A stretch of 64,000 bases of DNA from Chenopodium formosanum (GCA_024500155.1 CM044865.1:32877501-32941500), one strand, 5' to 3'; positions 34,492 through 45,299 are shown, counted from the stretch's first letter. Notes: a model not told the origin generated them from the sequence alone. A program made the numbers and translations.

Positions 34492-37097
34492 TGATAAGTG
34501 ACTTTTATGTCACTTTTAGGGTGTTTATTAAGTCGTATTCCGCCTTATTTTCCAATAATTTCACCTTTTATATCCTTTATTTCTATTATTTTATTATTCT
34601 CGTCTTTTATCTTTATTTTGAGTATTTTTGTAATTTTCTATAGTTTTTAGTTTATTTTCGTGTTTTATTTTATTTTTCTTTCTTTTAATGTTTTTAGTTT
34701 AAGTTGTTAGTTTTTATTTTTATTAATTTAATTTCTCTTTTTATCTCATTTTCATATTTATTTTAGTTTCGTATTTTATTTTATTTTATTTCATTTAATT
34801 TTATTATTTCTTTAGTTTTAGTATTTTATTTTACTTTATTTGTTTTATTTTATTTTATTTTAGTCTTTGTCCCGATTTCCCCTTATGTTTGAGTTTGTTC
34901 GTAGGAACGTTCAGGTCCAGACTTGGTTATAATCAAAGTCATGTTCGAAAGTCCAAGGTCAAATGTTCTAACGAGCAAAGTCAAACTCCCTCACTCCCTT
35001 GCCAAATTGCAAAGCTGCTCAATTGCCCACCTCTTAACCTACACCACACCCATCTCCTATCCTACACCATCCCTCACAGCAACAACACGCAACTTCCCCA
35101 ACTCCCTCACCATCAACAAACATCAACAACAACCACCAGCGCCACTCAAACCCTGCCTCACCTCCCATTTCGCCACCACCAGCTGCCGCAAACAGAGCAG
35201 CCACGCATCTACTCACCACCAACTCCTCACAATCACTCACGCAACACCAACAACACCAGCAGAAACAACAAGTAACACAGCTACGTTTCTCCCCTGCTCC
35301 TCCCAATTGCACCGAAACCACCCAACACCACCAAACCACCTCCAATCGCACCGATATCACCCAATCTACCTACAAAACCAGCCACCGCCACCAATTTCAA
35401 CCACTTGCCTTTGCAACCCACTCAATTTCAGCCACCTCCAATCAACCTCCGCCAAAACCTTCAATCGCCTATCAATCAAACCACCAAATTAAACCACCCC
35501 TGCACCACCGTCACCTCCCAACCAACACCACCAAACCGCCAGCAATTACCACCTCTAACCCGCCCCCACAACAACCAATTAAACCAACAATAACCACCCA
35601 AATCACCACCAAGTTACTTACCTCATAGTCGCGCAACTCATACCATCTCAAGCCCCAATTCGCGGCCGCGCGGCCCTGTCAGAAAGCGCACACAATTGGA
35701 GTCCAAATTTAGATTCGAGGCAGAAGCTTTGCGCGACCTGTGTGCGTCTTCTGTGCGGGCGCGCATTCGTGGGTCAATCACGAGCTTTTCACGTGATTTT
35801 AATGAGAATCGGATGGCCACGAATTGATGCTAGATGATGATGATGCTTGCGATGGTGGTGATGATGGTTGCGTGATGATTGATGATGGGGTGTGGTGTGG
35901 CGTGAAGCAGGGGATTGCATCCCAATATTGAAGCAGCCAAAATTTCGAACAGGAGGAAATCGGGTTGTTGAGGGAATTGGGAATTTTGGGGTTTTTTTAT
36001 TTTCTTTTAATTTCATTTTTATTTTTATTCCCTTTTTCTTTTTCTCTTTTTCTTTCTTTTGTTTTATTTTATTTTCTTTGTTTTGTTTTCTTTTATTTAT
36101 TTTATTTTATTTAGCCTTGTATATAAATACCCCTTTGGGGTTATTTTCTCATAACTTTCAATCAACATTAATTTACCCTAGATTAGATTAGATTAGTTTA
36201 GCTCTTTTATTTTCTCTCTCTTAGGGTTAGATTAGGAGTTTCTCTCTCTAGTTTAGGAGTAGTTTAGAGAGAGAAAGATTGGATTTTTCATGGAGTTTTT
36301 GGGATTTTGAAGAAGCAAATTTGTGGATTTTTCCTCTCATAAATTCAATGAGTTTTCCTAACTTTCTCTCACCTTTATTGCTTTCATTTATTATTGTTTT
36401 CGCTTATTTATTTGTTGATTTGAGTAGTTTAATTAGTTTAATTATTTGATTCTTGCTTTTATTATTATTTTACCTTGTTTTCCATATTTTTGTTCATTAT
36501 TTTAGCTTAGGTTTTGTTCTAGGGAAATGGATGAAGGTCATGTTAATAAATTGAATGATTGATTGTGATTAGTGTGGAATTGTTTCTTGATTATTGTGTA
36601 TGGATGATGCTTTTATGTATTAGAATCTTTCTAGCTAATTGATTCTATGCTTTTAATTGTGGTTTCAATCGATTGTGCGAGAGTGAGTTGGTTGAGAGCC
36701 CTAAATTCTTCCATACCTTTCCTAGGCTAGTTGCACGAGAGTGAATTAGTTTAGTAGGATTATTAACATGTTTAATTACGCAAGAGTGAGTTAAATGTGT
36801 TAATCGTCCTAATTGAGGTCATTTTCATCTAATTGTTTGATGTTGTTAAATGCATTAATGTAATTGGATTCCACTTTCCCTAGTTTTAGTTATTTGCTCT
36901 TAGTAGTGTTTAGTTGAACCTTTCTTTACCTCACAAGCTTTCCTAGTAGTCTAATTAGCATAGATTGATACACTTAGTCCTTTTGGGTTCGACCCTTTAC
37001 TTACCCCTATACTCGTATTAGGGTAGTTTAGGTATTATAAATTGTTAATTTGATTAGGGTTAGTAGACTAACGACACTAATTAAACTCCCTCGATCA
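34492..37097 (+). mobile_element. Family D LTR, copy D2 (2.6 kb, solo)
   Basis: Starts TGATAAGTGAC and ends CTCGATCA, flanked by GGGGG on both sides (34,487-34,491 and 37,098-37,102), a 5-bp target duplication. It holds the start hairpin GTGACTTTTATGTCAC, an AC-rich 600-bp stretch, a GC-rich patch with CGCGGCCGCGCGGCC, a TATAAATA at 36,122-36,129, the AGAGAGAGAAAG leader and GGGTTCGACCC. No internal region is present. It sits inside the antisense gene of G2b. Confidence 0.85.
36122..36129 (+). promoter_or_regulatory. TATA box of D2
   Basis: GTATATAAATACCCC; the corresponding boxes in D3 and D4 lie at the same place relative to the CTCTC leader. Confidence 0.55.
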
Positions 37098-37102
37098 GGG
37101 GG

Positions 37103-37578
37103 TGTCACTATCATCCTCAGAGCCAGGCCCTGAGGCGGAGTCCTCGCCGTCTCCCTCATCGCCGGCTGAGCCCGAGGTAGACTCTTCCTCGTCTCTGTGT
37201 GCAGGGTTAGCTTCGTCAATGTCCATTTGGGAGACGGCCCCCTAACTGTCTCTACCCACATATAAGATTGTGTCGTTGGGGGTTCTAGGAATATTAGATG
37301 GGGAATATTTCCTTGAGTCTTCATTGCTCTCAGACCCCTCAACCGGGGTTATCTCATTGGACGACACTTCTAAAGTACTGTCTCTTTAACGCCGTCTGGT
37401 GGCTGTCTATTTGGTTCTAGCCATCGTATCCTGCACAGACACATAGATGGTTGGTTGAGGAGTACCAAAATTGCTCCATGCACCCCGAGCCGACACTCCT
37501 AATCCTAGACTCAGCCGTCCCAGGTGACCGGCTGACTACTGACCTAGACCGTGTCATGTGTGTTGGTGATGAGTCCAT
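37103..37578 (-). pseudogene. Antisense gene of G2b, N-terminal part
   Basis: Continuation of the minus-strand gene beyond D2. A candidate start is ATG at 37,578 (MDSSPTHMTRSRSVV); a second is at about 37,425 (MARTK), following a possible acceptor GTGCAG. The encoded stretch is acidic and Ser-rich, for example DEEESTSGSAGDEGDG, consistent with a disordered N-terminus. Stops occur shortly after MARTK. On removal of D2 and one GGGGG the frame would run on into EDSEVEERKKWEE. Confidence 0.5.
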
Positions 37579-37630
37579 TTATTGAATGAATTGAAACAAA
37601 TGAAAATGAGTTGAAAGGGGTAGAGGCGGT

Positions 37631-40110
37631 TGAAAAAGGGAATAAACGCGTCGTCAATTGTCTATCCCTAGATCAAATACAATTTATACAACCTAAACAA
37701 ACTTAATACGAGTATAAGGCAAGCATAGGGGTCGAACCACAGAAAACGGATAAACACCACCAAATGTTATCGACAATTAAGCTAGTCTGGAATAGGAGAT
37801 AAATAAACTAAAGTCTAAAGATGCTAAAAAAAATAAATAAAACACTAAGGGAGATGATTTAGGTATAGCATTCACTTGAACATAAACAAAGGCATAGAAA
37901 TTGAATTAATTTTGAACTAAATGCATGAATATCGAAGTAAAGGGTCCAATCTAGCCGCCTTCCGGGGTCAATTGGCTTCTCCTAACATAGCCTCTATGTT
38001 TCCACATTAGAACCATATACTAGGAGGTACTATTAAATAACAATCGATAGTAATGAACCTTAACTAAGTCAACTTCCGTTCCTTGTTAGCAAAGATTCAC
38101 CTTTAATCAACCAACAATGTGCACTTGCAAGAATATTAAAGAATATCAAGTATATAAAGACTTTAATCACAAATAAATCAATTCTAAACCCTAGAACATG
38201 CTCAAGATCCAACTACACCACAACCATCCCCTTAATGGGGAAATTACTCACTAATCATGCTAATAACAAGATTAATTAAAAAACAATCAAGAATAAACAT
38301 GATTAACAAGCAATACCAATAACTAAAATAATAATCAAAATAAAGAAAATAAAAATAGAGGAGAGAGAGTTAGAGATTCTCATTAATTGAATGTGAAAAT
38401 CTACAAACAAGATAGTCAATCTTCTTCTTCAATATCCAAGCTCAACAATGGTGAAACCCTCACTTTCTCTCTCTAAACTATCCTAATCCTACCCTAAACC
38501 TAGAGAGAGAAGCTCTCCTAAAACTAATTAGAGAATAGAATAGATGATGGTAGAATAGTTCCTAATTACCCTTAAAATGGGTATATATACTAAGCTAGGA
38601 AAAAAAGAAAAATAAAAGAAAGGAAAATAAAATAAATTAAAAAGAAAAGTAAAAATAAGAAACTAAAATAAAAATAAAAGATAGAAATAAAGATAAGTAA
38701 AAGAAAACAAAGAAATAAAAAGAAAATGAAAATGAAAATGAAAATGAAAAAATAAACCCACAAATCCTAATTCTCACAAAACCAACAGACCCCCATCTTC
38801 TTCTTCGGCATTTCTTGGCTGCTTGAACTTCATCACCACTACACACCATCATCACCGCACATCGTCATCACAAATCGAAGGTCAACGACCATCACCAAGC
38901 TTCAATTGTTTGATCTCACTAAATATCATGTGCGAGGCTCGTGAAGTGGTTCGGTCGAACCATGGGTTGGTGCGGCCGAACTACGGGGTTGGTTCGGTCG
39001 AACCATGGGTGTGTTCGACCACACCTCTTCAATTTACAGAACTTGAAATTCTCTGACTCGTACTTCGACCGAACTCTCAACGGTTTGTACGAACCCGATC
39101 AATTTGTCATTTACTCTAAAATGGGGATGTTGCTTGGGCAATTTGGGGTTGCAATTGGTGGCTGATTTGTTGCTATAAATTGGTGATGTGGCTGATGTTG
39201 TGAAATGGTGGTGTTTGGTGGTAGATTGGAGGTGGTGGTGGCTGTTCGCAAGTGGTTGATGGTGGTTTAGGTGCGTGGCTGGGTGCGTGAGGGAGCAGCG
39301 GTGTTAGTGGTTGTTGTTGCTGTGCGCGAAGGGTGGACGGAGGAGGTTAATTGTTGGGCTGATTTGGTTGGTGGTTGTGGCTGCTTGTTTGTGTGGTGAA
39401 GGTTGTTACGGCTGCTGTGTGGTGGTGTATTGTGGTGGCAACTCAATTGCGGCTGTGAGGGAGCAATTGAGTTGCGGGTTGGTGGTGGTTGATTGTGGTG
39501 GAAGGAGGCAGTAAGGGAGTTGGTTGTAGGTGGAGGTTGTTGTTGTTACGGGGGTGATTGAGGGAGGCAGCAGTGGTGTTTTCGGGGGCTAATGGGTTGG
39601 TTTGGGTGGCTGCTGGTGATGTGCGTGGTTGTTGTGATGGTGAGTCGATTGGTGGCTATGGTTTGACTTTTGACATGAATTCGGGAACCCAACTCACTTG
39701 ATTTAAAACCCGAACACCTACACACAAAACCGAGGAAAGGGATTGGGATAAAGAATAAAATAAAATAAATAAAATAGAAAATAAAAGAAATAACACTAAA
39801 CTAATAAAAATTAAAGAAAACTATACAAGTAAATAAAATCAAATAAATAACAAAATAAATATAAAACTAATTAAAACTATGAAAGTAACAAAGAAATGGA
39901 ACGAAATAAAATAAAACGAAAGCAAATAAAATACGAAAATAAACTAATTCTAATAAAAACTACGAAAAGAACTAAAACACGACAAAATTACCAAATAAAC
40001 AAGAAATGTTATTAAAGAGAAAACAAGAGAAAGAAAGGGAAAATAAAATAAAATAAACACGAAAATGACTCTAAAATACTCCCTAAGAGTGACATAAATG
40101 TCACTCATCA
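37631..40110 (-). mobile_element. Family D LTR, copy D3 (2.5 kb, solo)
   Basis: The minus strand starts TGATGAGTGAC at 40,110 and ends CCTTTTTCA at 37,631; GCGGT flanks both sides (37,626-37,630 and 40,111-40,115). The hairpin GTGACATTTATGTCAC, the AC-rich tract (seen as TG-rich on the plus strand, 39,130-39,650), the GGTTCGGTCGAACC words (38,940-39,020) and the GGTTCGACCCC block near the end are all present. It separates the antisense promoter from the antisense gene. Confidence 0.85.
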
Positions 40111-40347
40111 GCGGTACCTTACGTTTGTCTCTGAAAGGGGGGCAAACGATGATGGCCGACTAAGATTGCTACTGAAGTTGACCTTACTTGCTTAGGGTAC
40201 AAATGGTTGATAACCAGCTGAGGCAGGCGAGAAAATAGCAGAGTTTGTGTTCACACACAGACGGAAGGCAGACCTCTCTCTCTAACTTTTTTACTTTATC
40301 TCTGTAGAATGTTTTGGAAACGTCCAAAACTAGGGGGGTAAAGTTAG
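40111..40347 (-). other. 5' leader of the G2b antisense transcript
   Basis: On the minus strand, downstream of the TATA box at 40,355, a CTCTCTCTAAC-containing leader follows without a long ORF. On removal of D3 it would run directly to the ATG at 37,578. Confidence 0.4.
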
Positions 40348-40355
40348 TATTTATA
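40348..40355 (-). promoter_or_regulatory. TATA box driving the antisense gene
   Basis: The minus strand reads CCTCTATAAATACTAAC. It lies in the region before the 3' LTR, outside the LTR promoter and pointing the other way, at the correct side of the antisense gene. The upstream GGGGAAATTACGAAATTGCC is AT/GC mixed. Inference: a separate core promoter for the antisense ORF. Confidence 0.5.
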
Positions 40356-40510
40356 GAGGGGTAAAATTGAGGGCAATTTCGTAATTTCCCCAAAATGTGA
40401 AAAGTTAAAATTTTCACAGTAAAAAAAGTAATAATAATAAAAATAAATAACATGTTGCAAATTGTTGAGTGACATGTGTCACAGATGCCACGTGGCGCGC
40501 CACTTCACAT

Positions 40511-40524
40511 CTGTGAGGGGAAAA
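40511..40524 (+). other. Polypurine tract of G2b
   Basis: CTGTGAGGGGAAAA just before the TGTTT LTR start. The G2c copy has CTGTGAGGGACAAA before TGTTTAGGG at 43,064. Confidence 0.65.
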
Positions 40525-40529
40525 TGTTT

Positions 40530-40939
40530 GAGGCCTTCCAAAGGGAGGTTTGATAAGTACTTGTATATATATATCAAGGGGCATTTGAGACATTTTTCAT
40601 GGAATTTACCCATATCTCTCCTCCTTTCTCTCACCCCCCCGTGCTGAATTTAAGTGTACCACTAGGTGATTAATTGTATCACTAGATGATCAAACAGCAT
40701 CATTGAACATTCAGTGGTACTATATATTCATTTAGTGGTACTAACTACGTATAGAAATAATATCACTACATAGTCAATGATATTATATAAGCTTTCAGTG
40801 GTACATTTAAAAACTGGTCCCACTTGCCCATCTCTCTCCTTCTTTCTCACACCCCCATGTGCTTTACAATACTTTTTAATATTTTAAGGTTTGGTATGTA
40901 TTTGCAAATACATATCAAACCTACATTAATACTTTCTCC
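40530..40939. mobile_element. Small TIR element (hAT-like MITE), 410 bp
   Basis: Flanked by AAATGTTT on both sides (40,522-40,529 and 40,940-40,947), an 8-bp duplication as made by hAT transposases. The ends are imperfect inverted repeats: AGGTTTGATAAGTACTTG near the left, and the complement of AGGTTTGATATGTATTTG near the right. It has no coding capacity. An inner direct repeat of CCCATCTCTCTCC-type words occurs at 40,609 and 40,829. Confidence 0.6.
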
Positions 40940-41245
40940 AAATGTTTTGGGTAATTTTACCCATGCAGCGTGGACCAATCATATCTTGACACGTGTCATA
41001 CCCTGGTTGGTCCGAATTGGACCAATCTCTATTCGACACATGTCCTTCCTAGAACTCGGGAGAAAAAGGCAGTCTTTAATGGCCCAAATCTCGAGTAAGC
41101 CGTAATTTGGCGTGTCTATTATTGAATTCATCCGACTCGATAGTGCCCATTTTGGGAACGTACAGTGCCAAAGTCACTGAATGGGTCGCAGCCCAGAATA
41201 ATTAGGTAAGAGTGACCTAATCAAGGGCACATTTTCCAATGACCC

Positions 41246-41253
41246 TATAAATA
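41246..41253 (+). promoter_or_regulatory. TATA box of the G2b LTR
   Basis: GACCCTATAAATAGAGAG, about 260 bp before the LTR end. Confidence 0.6.
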
Positions 41254-41539
41254 GAGAGATTTCCCCCACTTTTGGGGCATCTACAATTATTATAGCATAC
41301 CCTACATTCTCTCACATCAGAGAAACACCTGATCTCGGAATCCGAGAAGATCTCACTTTATTTTCCGCACTTTCTCCTACTCATATTCAAGTACTAACTT
41401 GACCGTTGGAGGCGGAGCTCCAAGCACCCAGAGTCTCCGTTGTTTTGCAGGTATAGGCGCGGTCGGAGCAGTCCTCGAGCTATAAGTCTCCTAGGGACCA
41501 AAAACACCCAAAATAAGGTGCTTTTGAAATCAATCATTC

Positions 41540-42603
41540 AAGCTATCCCAACCTACCTCATGTGTGTTTATAAGTTCCCGTCAACTCTCATTCAAGGAAT
41601 TCATGTTGCTATGGCCTAGTTTTGGTGGGGTTCTAATGTAAAAGAGAGAAAAATTCATTGAAAAAGCTTGGATTTTTTGTGTCAACTGAAATGGCTTGAA
41701 GGAATAAGGTTTAGGGACTTAAGCATTTTTAATGACGCTCTCTTGGGAAAACAACTCTGGAGGTTGGCTACTAATGATCAATCCCTTCTTCGGTCGAGTT
41801 TTCAAGGCAAAATACTATCCCAATAGCACTGTTTTTATTTGGGGCTGCTCTTGGGTTGTGTTCTATTTATGCATGGCAAAGCTTATGGGGATCAAAGGCT
41901 CTTGTTCTTAAAGGGATGTTTGGAGAGTGGGTAATGGTAGAAAATATAAATTGCGGATGATCCATGGCTCCTAGACAAAGCTGAAAGGTTTGTTACTAGT
42001 GGGTTGACTTCGACCGAGGATATCTATGTGTCTGATTTGATTAATGCTGTTGAGAATAGTTGGGATATGGGTAAGCTGGGCAGAATGTTTAATGAGCATG
42101 ATAAACGCCTTATTATTGCATTCCACATTAGCGTTAGGCTACCTAATGACTTTCTCACATGAGCATAGTCTAAAGATGGGAATTATGAAGTGAAGTCAGC
42201 TTACACCCTTGGTCAATCATATGAATTAGAGCATTTTAAACAATTCTGGTCTGTAATCTGGACGAGGAATGTTACTCCTAAGGGTTGTCATTTTCTTTGG
42301 AAGTGATGTTCAAATTCTCTTTCAACTCGGGGTGTGCTTGAGCAACGTCATTTGATTGACAATCCTTTATTCCCATAGTGCAATCTGGAAAAATAGTCCA
42401 TCATACATGCTACCATAACCTGCTCGAATGCTCACACATTCTGGGTACAAAGTGGCTTTGCTGATGCTCTTAATTTTGGGGCAGCAGACACCTTTGGTGA
42501 ATTGTTGCTTAATTGGTTTGAAAATTTTAGCAAGGACATGTTCCAAAGATGCATGTTCCTTACTTGGTTATTATGGTCTAAACGAATCAAATTAATTTTG
42601 TAG
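41540..42603 (+). pseudogene. L1-type LINE fragment: RT C-terminus and zf-RVT region
   Basis: Plus-strand frames give GLGFRDLRIFNDALLGKQLW (with a stop/shift in front), LSRVFKAKYYPNS and later YTLGQSYELEHFKQFWSVIW, PKGCHFLWK and the helix WLLWSKRIKLIL. These follow the order after the polymerase in plant L1-type ORF2 (thumb, then zf-RVT). Many stops and frameshifts are present. It is cut at about 42,604 by G2c sequence. The related RNase H end is at 45,420-46,049 and may be the rest of the same or a second LINE copy. Confidence 0.8.
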
Positions 42604-43577
42604 AATACAAGTGAAGCTAACTGTATGAATGTATAATCTTGGAAAGACAAGTGAAGTTCAAACGGTTACTTTTGAAATGTTTAAACTAAAAGTTTGAAAG
42701 GTTAAAAAATTGTTCCGCCATTTAAGTGGAAAGATGTACGGTCACTATAACAACGCGTAAAAGATAGACGGCCAGGTCAGCAGATTTGAACCGTCATTCT
42801 CAAAAATACGAAAGACAGGTGTTCACTTAAAGCCAGTCGACATAACTCATCCGCCTGATTTTAAGACTTAAGTCCACTAAAGAAGTCAAGCTCCCCGATT
42901 AAGGAAATAATCCAAAGGATCTTCAAAGAGCCGGACGAAGATTATAACCCGTCACTTCCAACCAAAATACTCAAATAGCCTAAGTACTTGAACGCATTCG
43001 GATGAGTGATTATCATAGGAGACACCTTGTATGGTATGAGCTACCCCCCTGTGAGGGACAAATGTTTAGGGTAAAAAATACATTAACATATGGTCCAATC
43101 CTATAGTGACACATTGCCCACTTAAAGGGCGACACGTGTTCCTATAGAAAGATGACATGTGGAAACCTAAAGTTCACCTAAATGAGAGAAAAAGTCTTCT
43201 TACATCAGGAGGCCCAAATCTCGAGAATGCCACGAAACGGCGTCCCCTAAAGGACACATGTACTCACCTAATTGCCTCGCCAATTAGAGCACACCATTCT
43301 AGGTCATCAAATTCTAGATGACACACTTTCCCACCAATATAAATACCCTAATCATTTATGAAGGTATGGGTAGATTAAGACATATCATTCAAGAGCACTA
43401 AATAGCTCCAACTTCTCTCTACTTTATCTCTTTACATCACTTTGCTTTCCTGTCACTAACTTGATCGTTGGAGGCAAATATTCCGTCAACCAGAATATTC
43501 GTTATTTTGAAGGTTTCCAAGTTCGGCCAGTCGTCCACGACCTGTATCCCGTGGGATTCCAAAAAAAGCCCAAAACA
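42604..43577 (+). mobile_element. G2c: 3' UTR and LTR of a second G2-type element
   Basis: About 460 bp of non-coding DNA with GACGGCC/GACGAAG words ends in a purine tract. An LTR follows from TGTTTAGGG (43,064) to CCCAAAACA (43,577), with TATAAATA at 43,338-43,345. The LTR ends resemble those at 19,590/18,990 and 41,506, but the body is diverged. Its 5' part is absent. It lies inside the LINE region. Confidence 0.65.
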
Positions 43578-43711
43578 CACTCTTTTCCCCTTAACCATGT
43601 TCTTTTCACTGGATTTTCGTGTTTTAATGAGGAAGCATCTTATGCATATTATGTAATAATGTATTCTTTTTGAATGGTTTTTTAATAGTAATTTTTTAAA
43701 AGGTAGAGTAT
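43578..43711. other. Short interval left of the Mutator-like element
   Basis: AT-rich, no gene. It ends at the target duplication of the next element. Confidence 0.4.
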
Positions 43712-43720
43712 TATTTTATA

Positions 43721-44699
43721 GGAAAAATTGCCCGCAAGAATTTGAACTTTGGCTCATCCGCCCAAAATAATCCCACCTTTTGATTATTTTTAATAATCTG
43801 ACCTTTAATGTCAATCCGCTTAAAATGGTCCTAACCAGTCATTTAACTTGTTATACCAAGTTACAAGACACGTGATTACATCTGTCTGGACAAAAAATAA
43901 AAAGTTAAAATAAAATAAAAAAATAAAAATTATACTAAATAATTAATTTTAAAAATCCACTAATTTCATAAAAATAAAAACCAGCCCAACCACCTTCCAC
44001 GGTTGCCAACTCCCATCAACCCTCCCAACTCCCTAGCTCACTGGAGCGCCGCGCCGACTGATGTCCTCTCTTCCCGTGGAACCACCGACTCTTTTTTCCC
44101 CTCCTCCTAAACCACCCACTAAAAAAAACCCTTCCCCGTCTCAATCTCGACCTCCCTCTCCTTCCCCGCCACGTTTCCAGCTGTCTCTCCTCCTACTGGT
44201 CCATTTCCGACCCCTCCCCTTCCCTTCGCACCGATTGTGGCCCCCTCCCTTTCACATGCCTCAATTTTGGCCGCCCTCTCCTTTCCACGTCTTGAATTTG
44301 GTAATGAGTTCGGTTGTTTAGAGGTGAAGGAAGTGGTTGGGTAGAGGCAAATACCGGCTCCACGACCAGTCTTGGACGACGACCTAGGTGCGGCGGAGCT
44401 TGGTTTTAGGATGATGGTGGGGCGGGGTGGCGGATGGGGCTAGTGCAGGTTGTGGTTTTAGAAGTTAATTATTATTATTATTTTATTTATTTTTAAAAAA
44501 TTAGTTAATTAAAGTTAATTAGTAATAACCATTTCTTAAACAATTTTAAAACTAAAAGTTATTTTTTAACCGGTAGCAGGTCACTCGTGACCATTTAAAG
44601 CGGATTAGTATTAAAGGTCGGATTATTAAAAAATAATCGAAAGGTGGGATTTTTTTGGGCGGATGAGTTAAAGGTCAGATTATTCTGGGCAATTTTTCC
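43721..44699. mobile_element. Mutator-like TIR element with GC-rich cargo (979 bp)
   Basis: The ends are inverted repeats of about 90 bp: left GGAAAAATTGCCCGCAAGAA, right the complement of GGAAAAATTGCCCAGAATAA, and both contain CTCATCCGCCCAAA. TATTTTATA occurs on each side (43,712-43,720 and 44,700-44,708), a 9-bp duplication as made by Mutator transposases. There is no transposase inside. The middle (about 43,985-44,460) is GC- and Pro-codon-rich, unlike the AT-rich TIRs, with an 86-codon frame (44,061-44,321) rich in Pro and Ser. That is the pattern of a Pack-MULE that captured host sequence, but the source gene is not recognisable. Confidence 0.75.
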
Positions 44700-44708
44700 T
44701 ATTTTATA

Positions 44709-45299
44709 TGATGGTCATCCAAGGGGAGTGTTATGAAATAATAAGTGGATGACCATTATCTTATATACTCTCTTAAACATTCTAGAATCTTATCTAAGGA
44801 AACCTTAGATAATACCAGTACTAGATAATCTACATGTATATATATCTCGTACTAGATGTGGAATAAATGATATAATAATATTCCCTTAAATCTTTCTCTA
44901 TATTACCAATTTGAGTAAATGTAGGGGAAAACTAATTTCTGAAATTGTAGAGTAATTAATTGGATAGTTAAAGGGGTTTTTTTTAAAGAAAAAAAGAAAA
45001 AAAAAATTGGGTGGTTAAAAGATTAAGCTTAATTTAAGTTTTGAAATTGAAATTAGAATGACATTTTTGAATGAAATTTTAAAGGACCTATAAAATAAAA
45101 GAAGTCATTTGAATCAATAAGAAATCAATTTACATATCCCGCTGGTATATAAATGTTCCCCTAGTAGCTCTTGAACCTTGGTACTCGTAATTTAATTCTT
45201 ATGTTTCAGTATCAAATCTTGTTACTGAAGTGGCAAATTTTTTATTTTATTTTATTTTTAAAATAAAAATTAAACCCATCTTCTAGCTTCATGGCATGT
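44709..45299. other. AT-rich interval without gene
   Basis: No coding similarity or terminal repeats recognised; homopolymer runs near 44,980-45,010. Confidence 0.4.

Larger units (their letters stand above)
28228..41506 (+). mobile_element. G2b: 3' part of a Tat-lineage gypsy element with antisense gene
   Basis: Plus-strand order: RT, RNase H, second RNase H and integrase (28,228-30,968), a spacer, an antisense intron-containing gene (about 37,578 down to 32,150), polypurine tract and 3' LTR (40,525-41,506). The 5' half is missing at the junction with the Tat-1 LTR. The double RNase H places it in the Tat lineage. Later insertions are D2, D3 and a TIR element in the LTR. G2a at 17,960-19,590 has the same LTR type in the opposite orientation. 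Confidence 0.8.
40525..41506 (+). repeat. 3' LTR of G2b, split by a small TIR element
   Basis: The LTR starts TGTTT at 40,525, is interrupted at once by the 410-bp insert, resumes at 40,943 (TGTTTTGGGTAATTTTACCC) and ends CCAAAAACA at 41,506: 564 bp without the insert, against 601 bp for G2a. A TATAAATA box lies at 41,246-41,253 and a GAGGCGGAGCTCC leader follows. Confidence 0.75.

Noticed and set aside
34889..35593. Pro/Thr/Ser-rich ORFs, as possible cell-wall proteins
   Set aside because: They lie in the AC-rich tract of family D LTR D2, with no signal peptide; all three frames look alike.
36985..37025. tRNA gene at the GGTTCGACCC word
   Set aside because: No A-box or cloverleaf can be drawn around it; only the B-box-like word is present.
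38637..38855. Phe/Ser repeat ORF (also 62,940-63,231)
   Set aside because: Translation of a GAAAA-type low-complexity run in family D LTRs.
41861..42430. Host gene encoded by the 41.5-42.6 kb frames
   Set aside because: Motif order matches the LINE polymerase C-terminus and zf-RVT region, with many stops.
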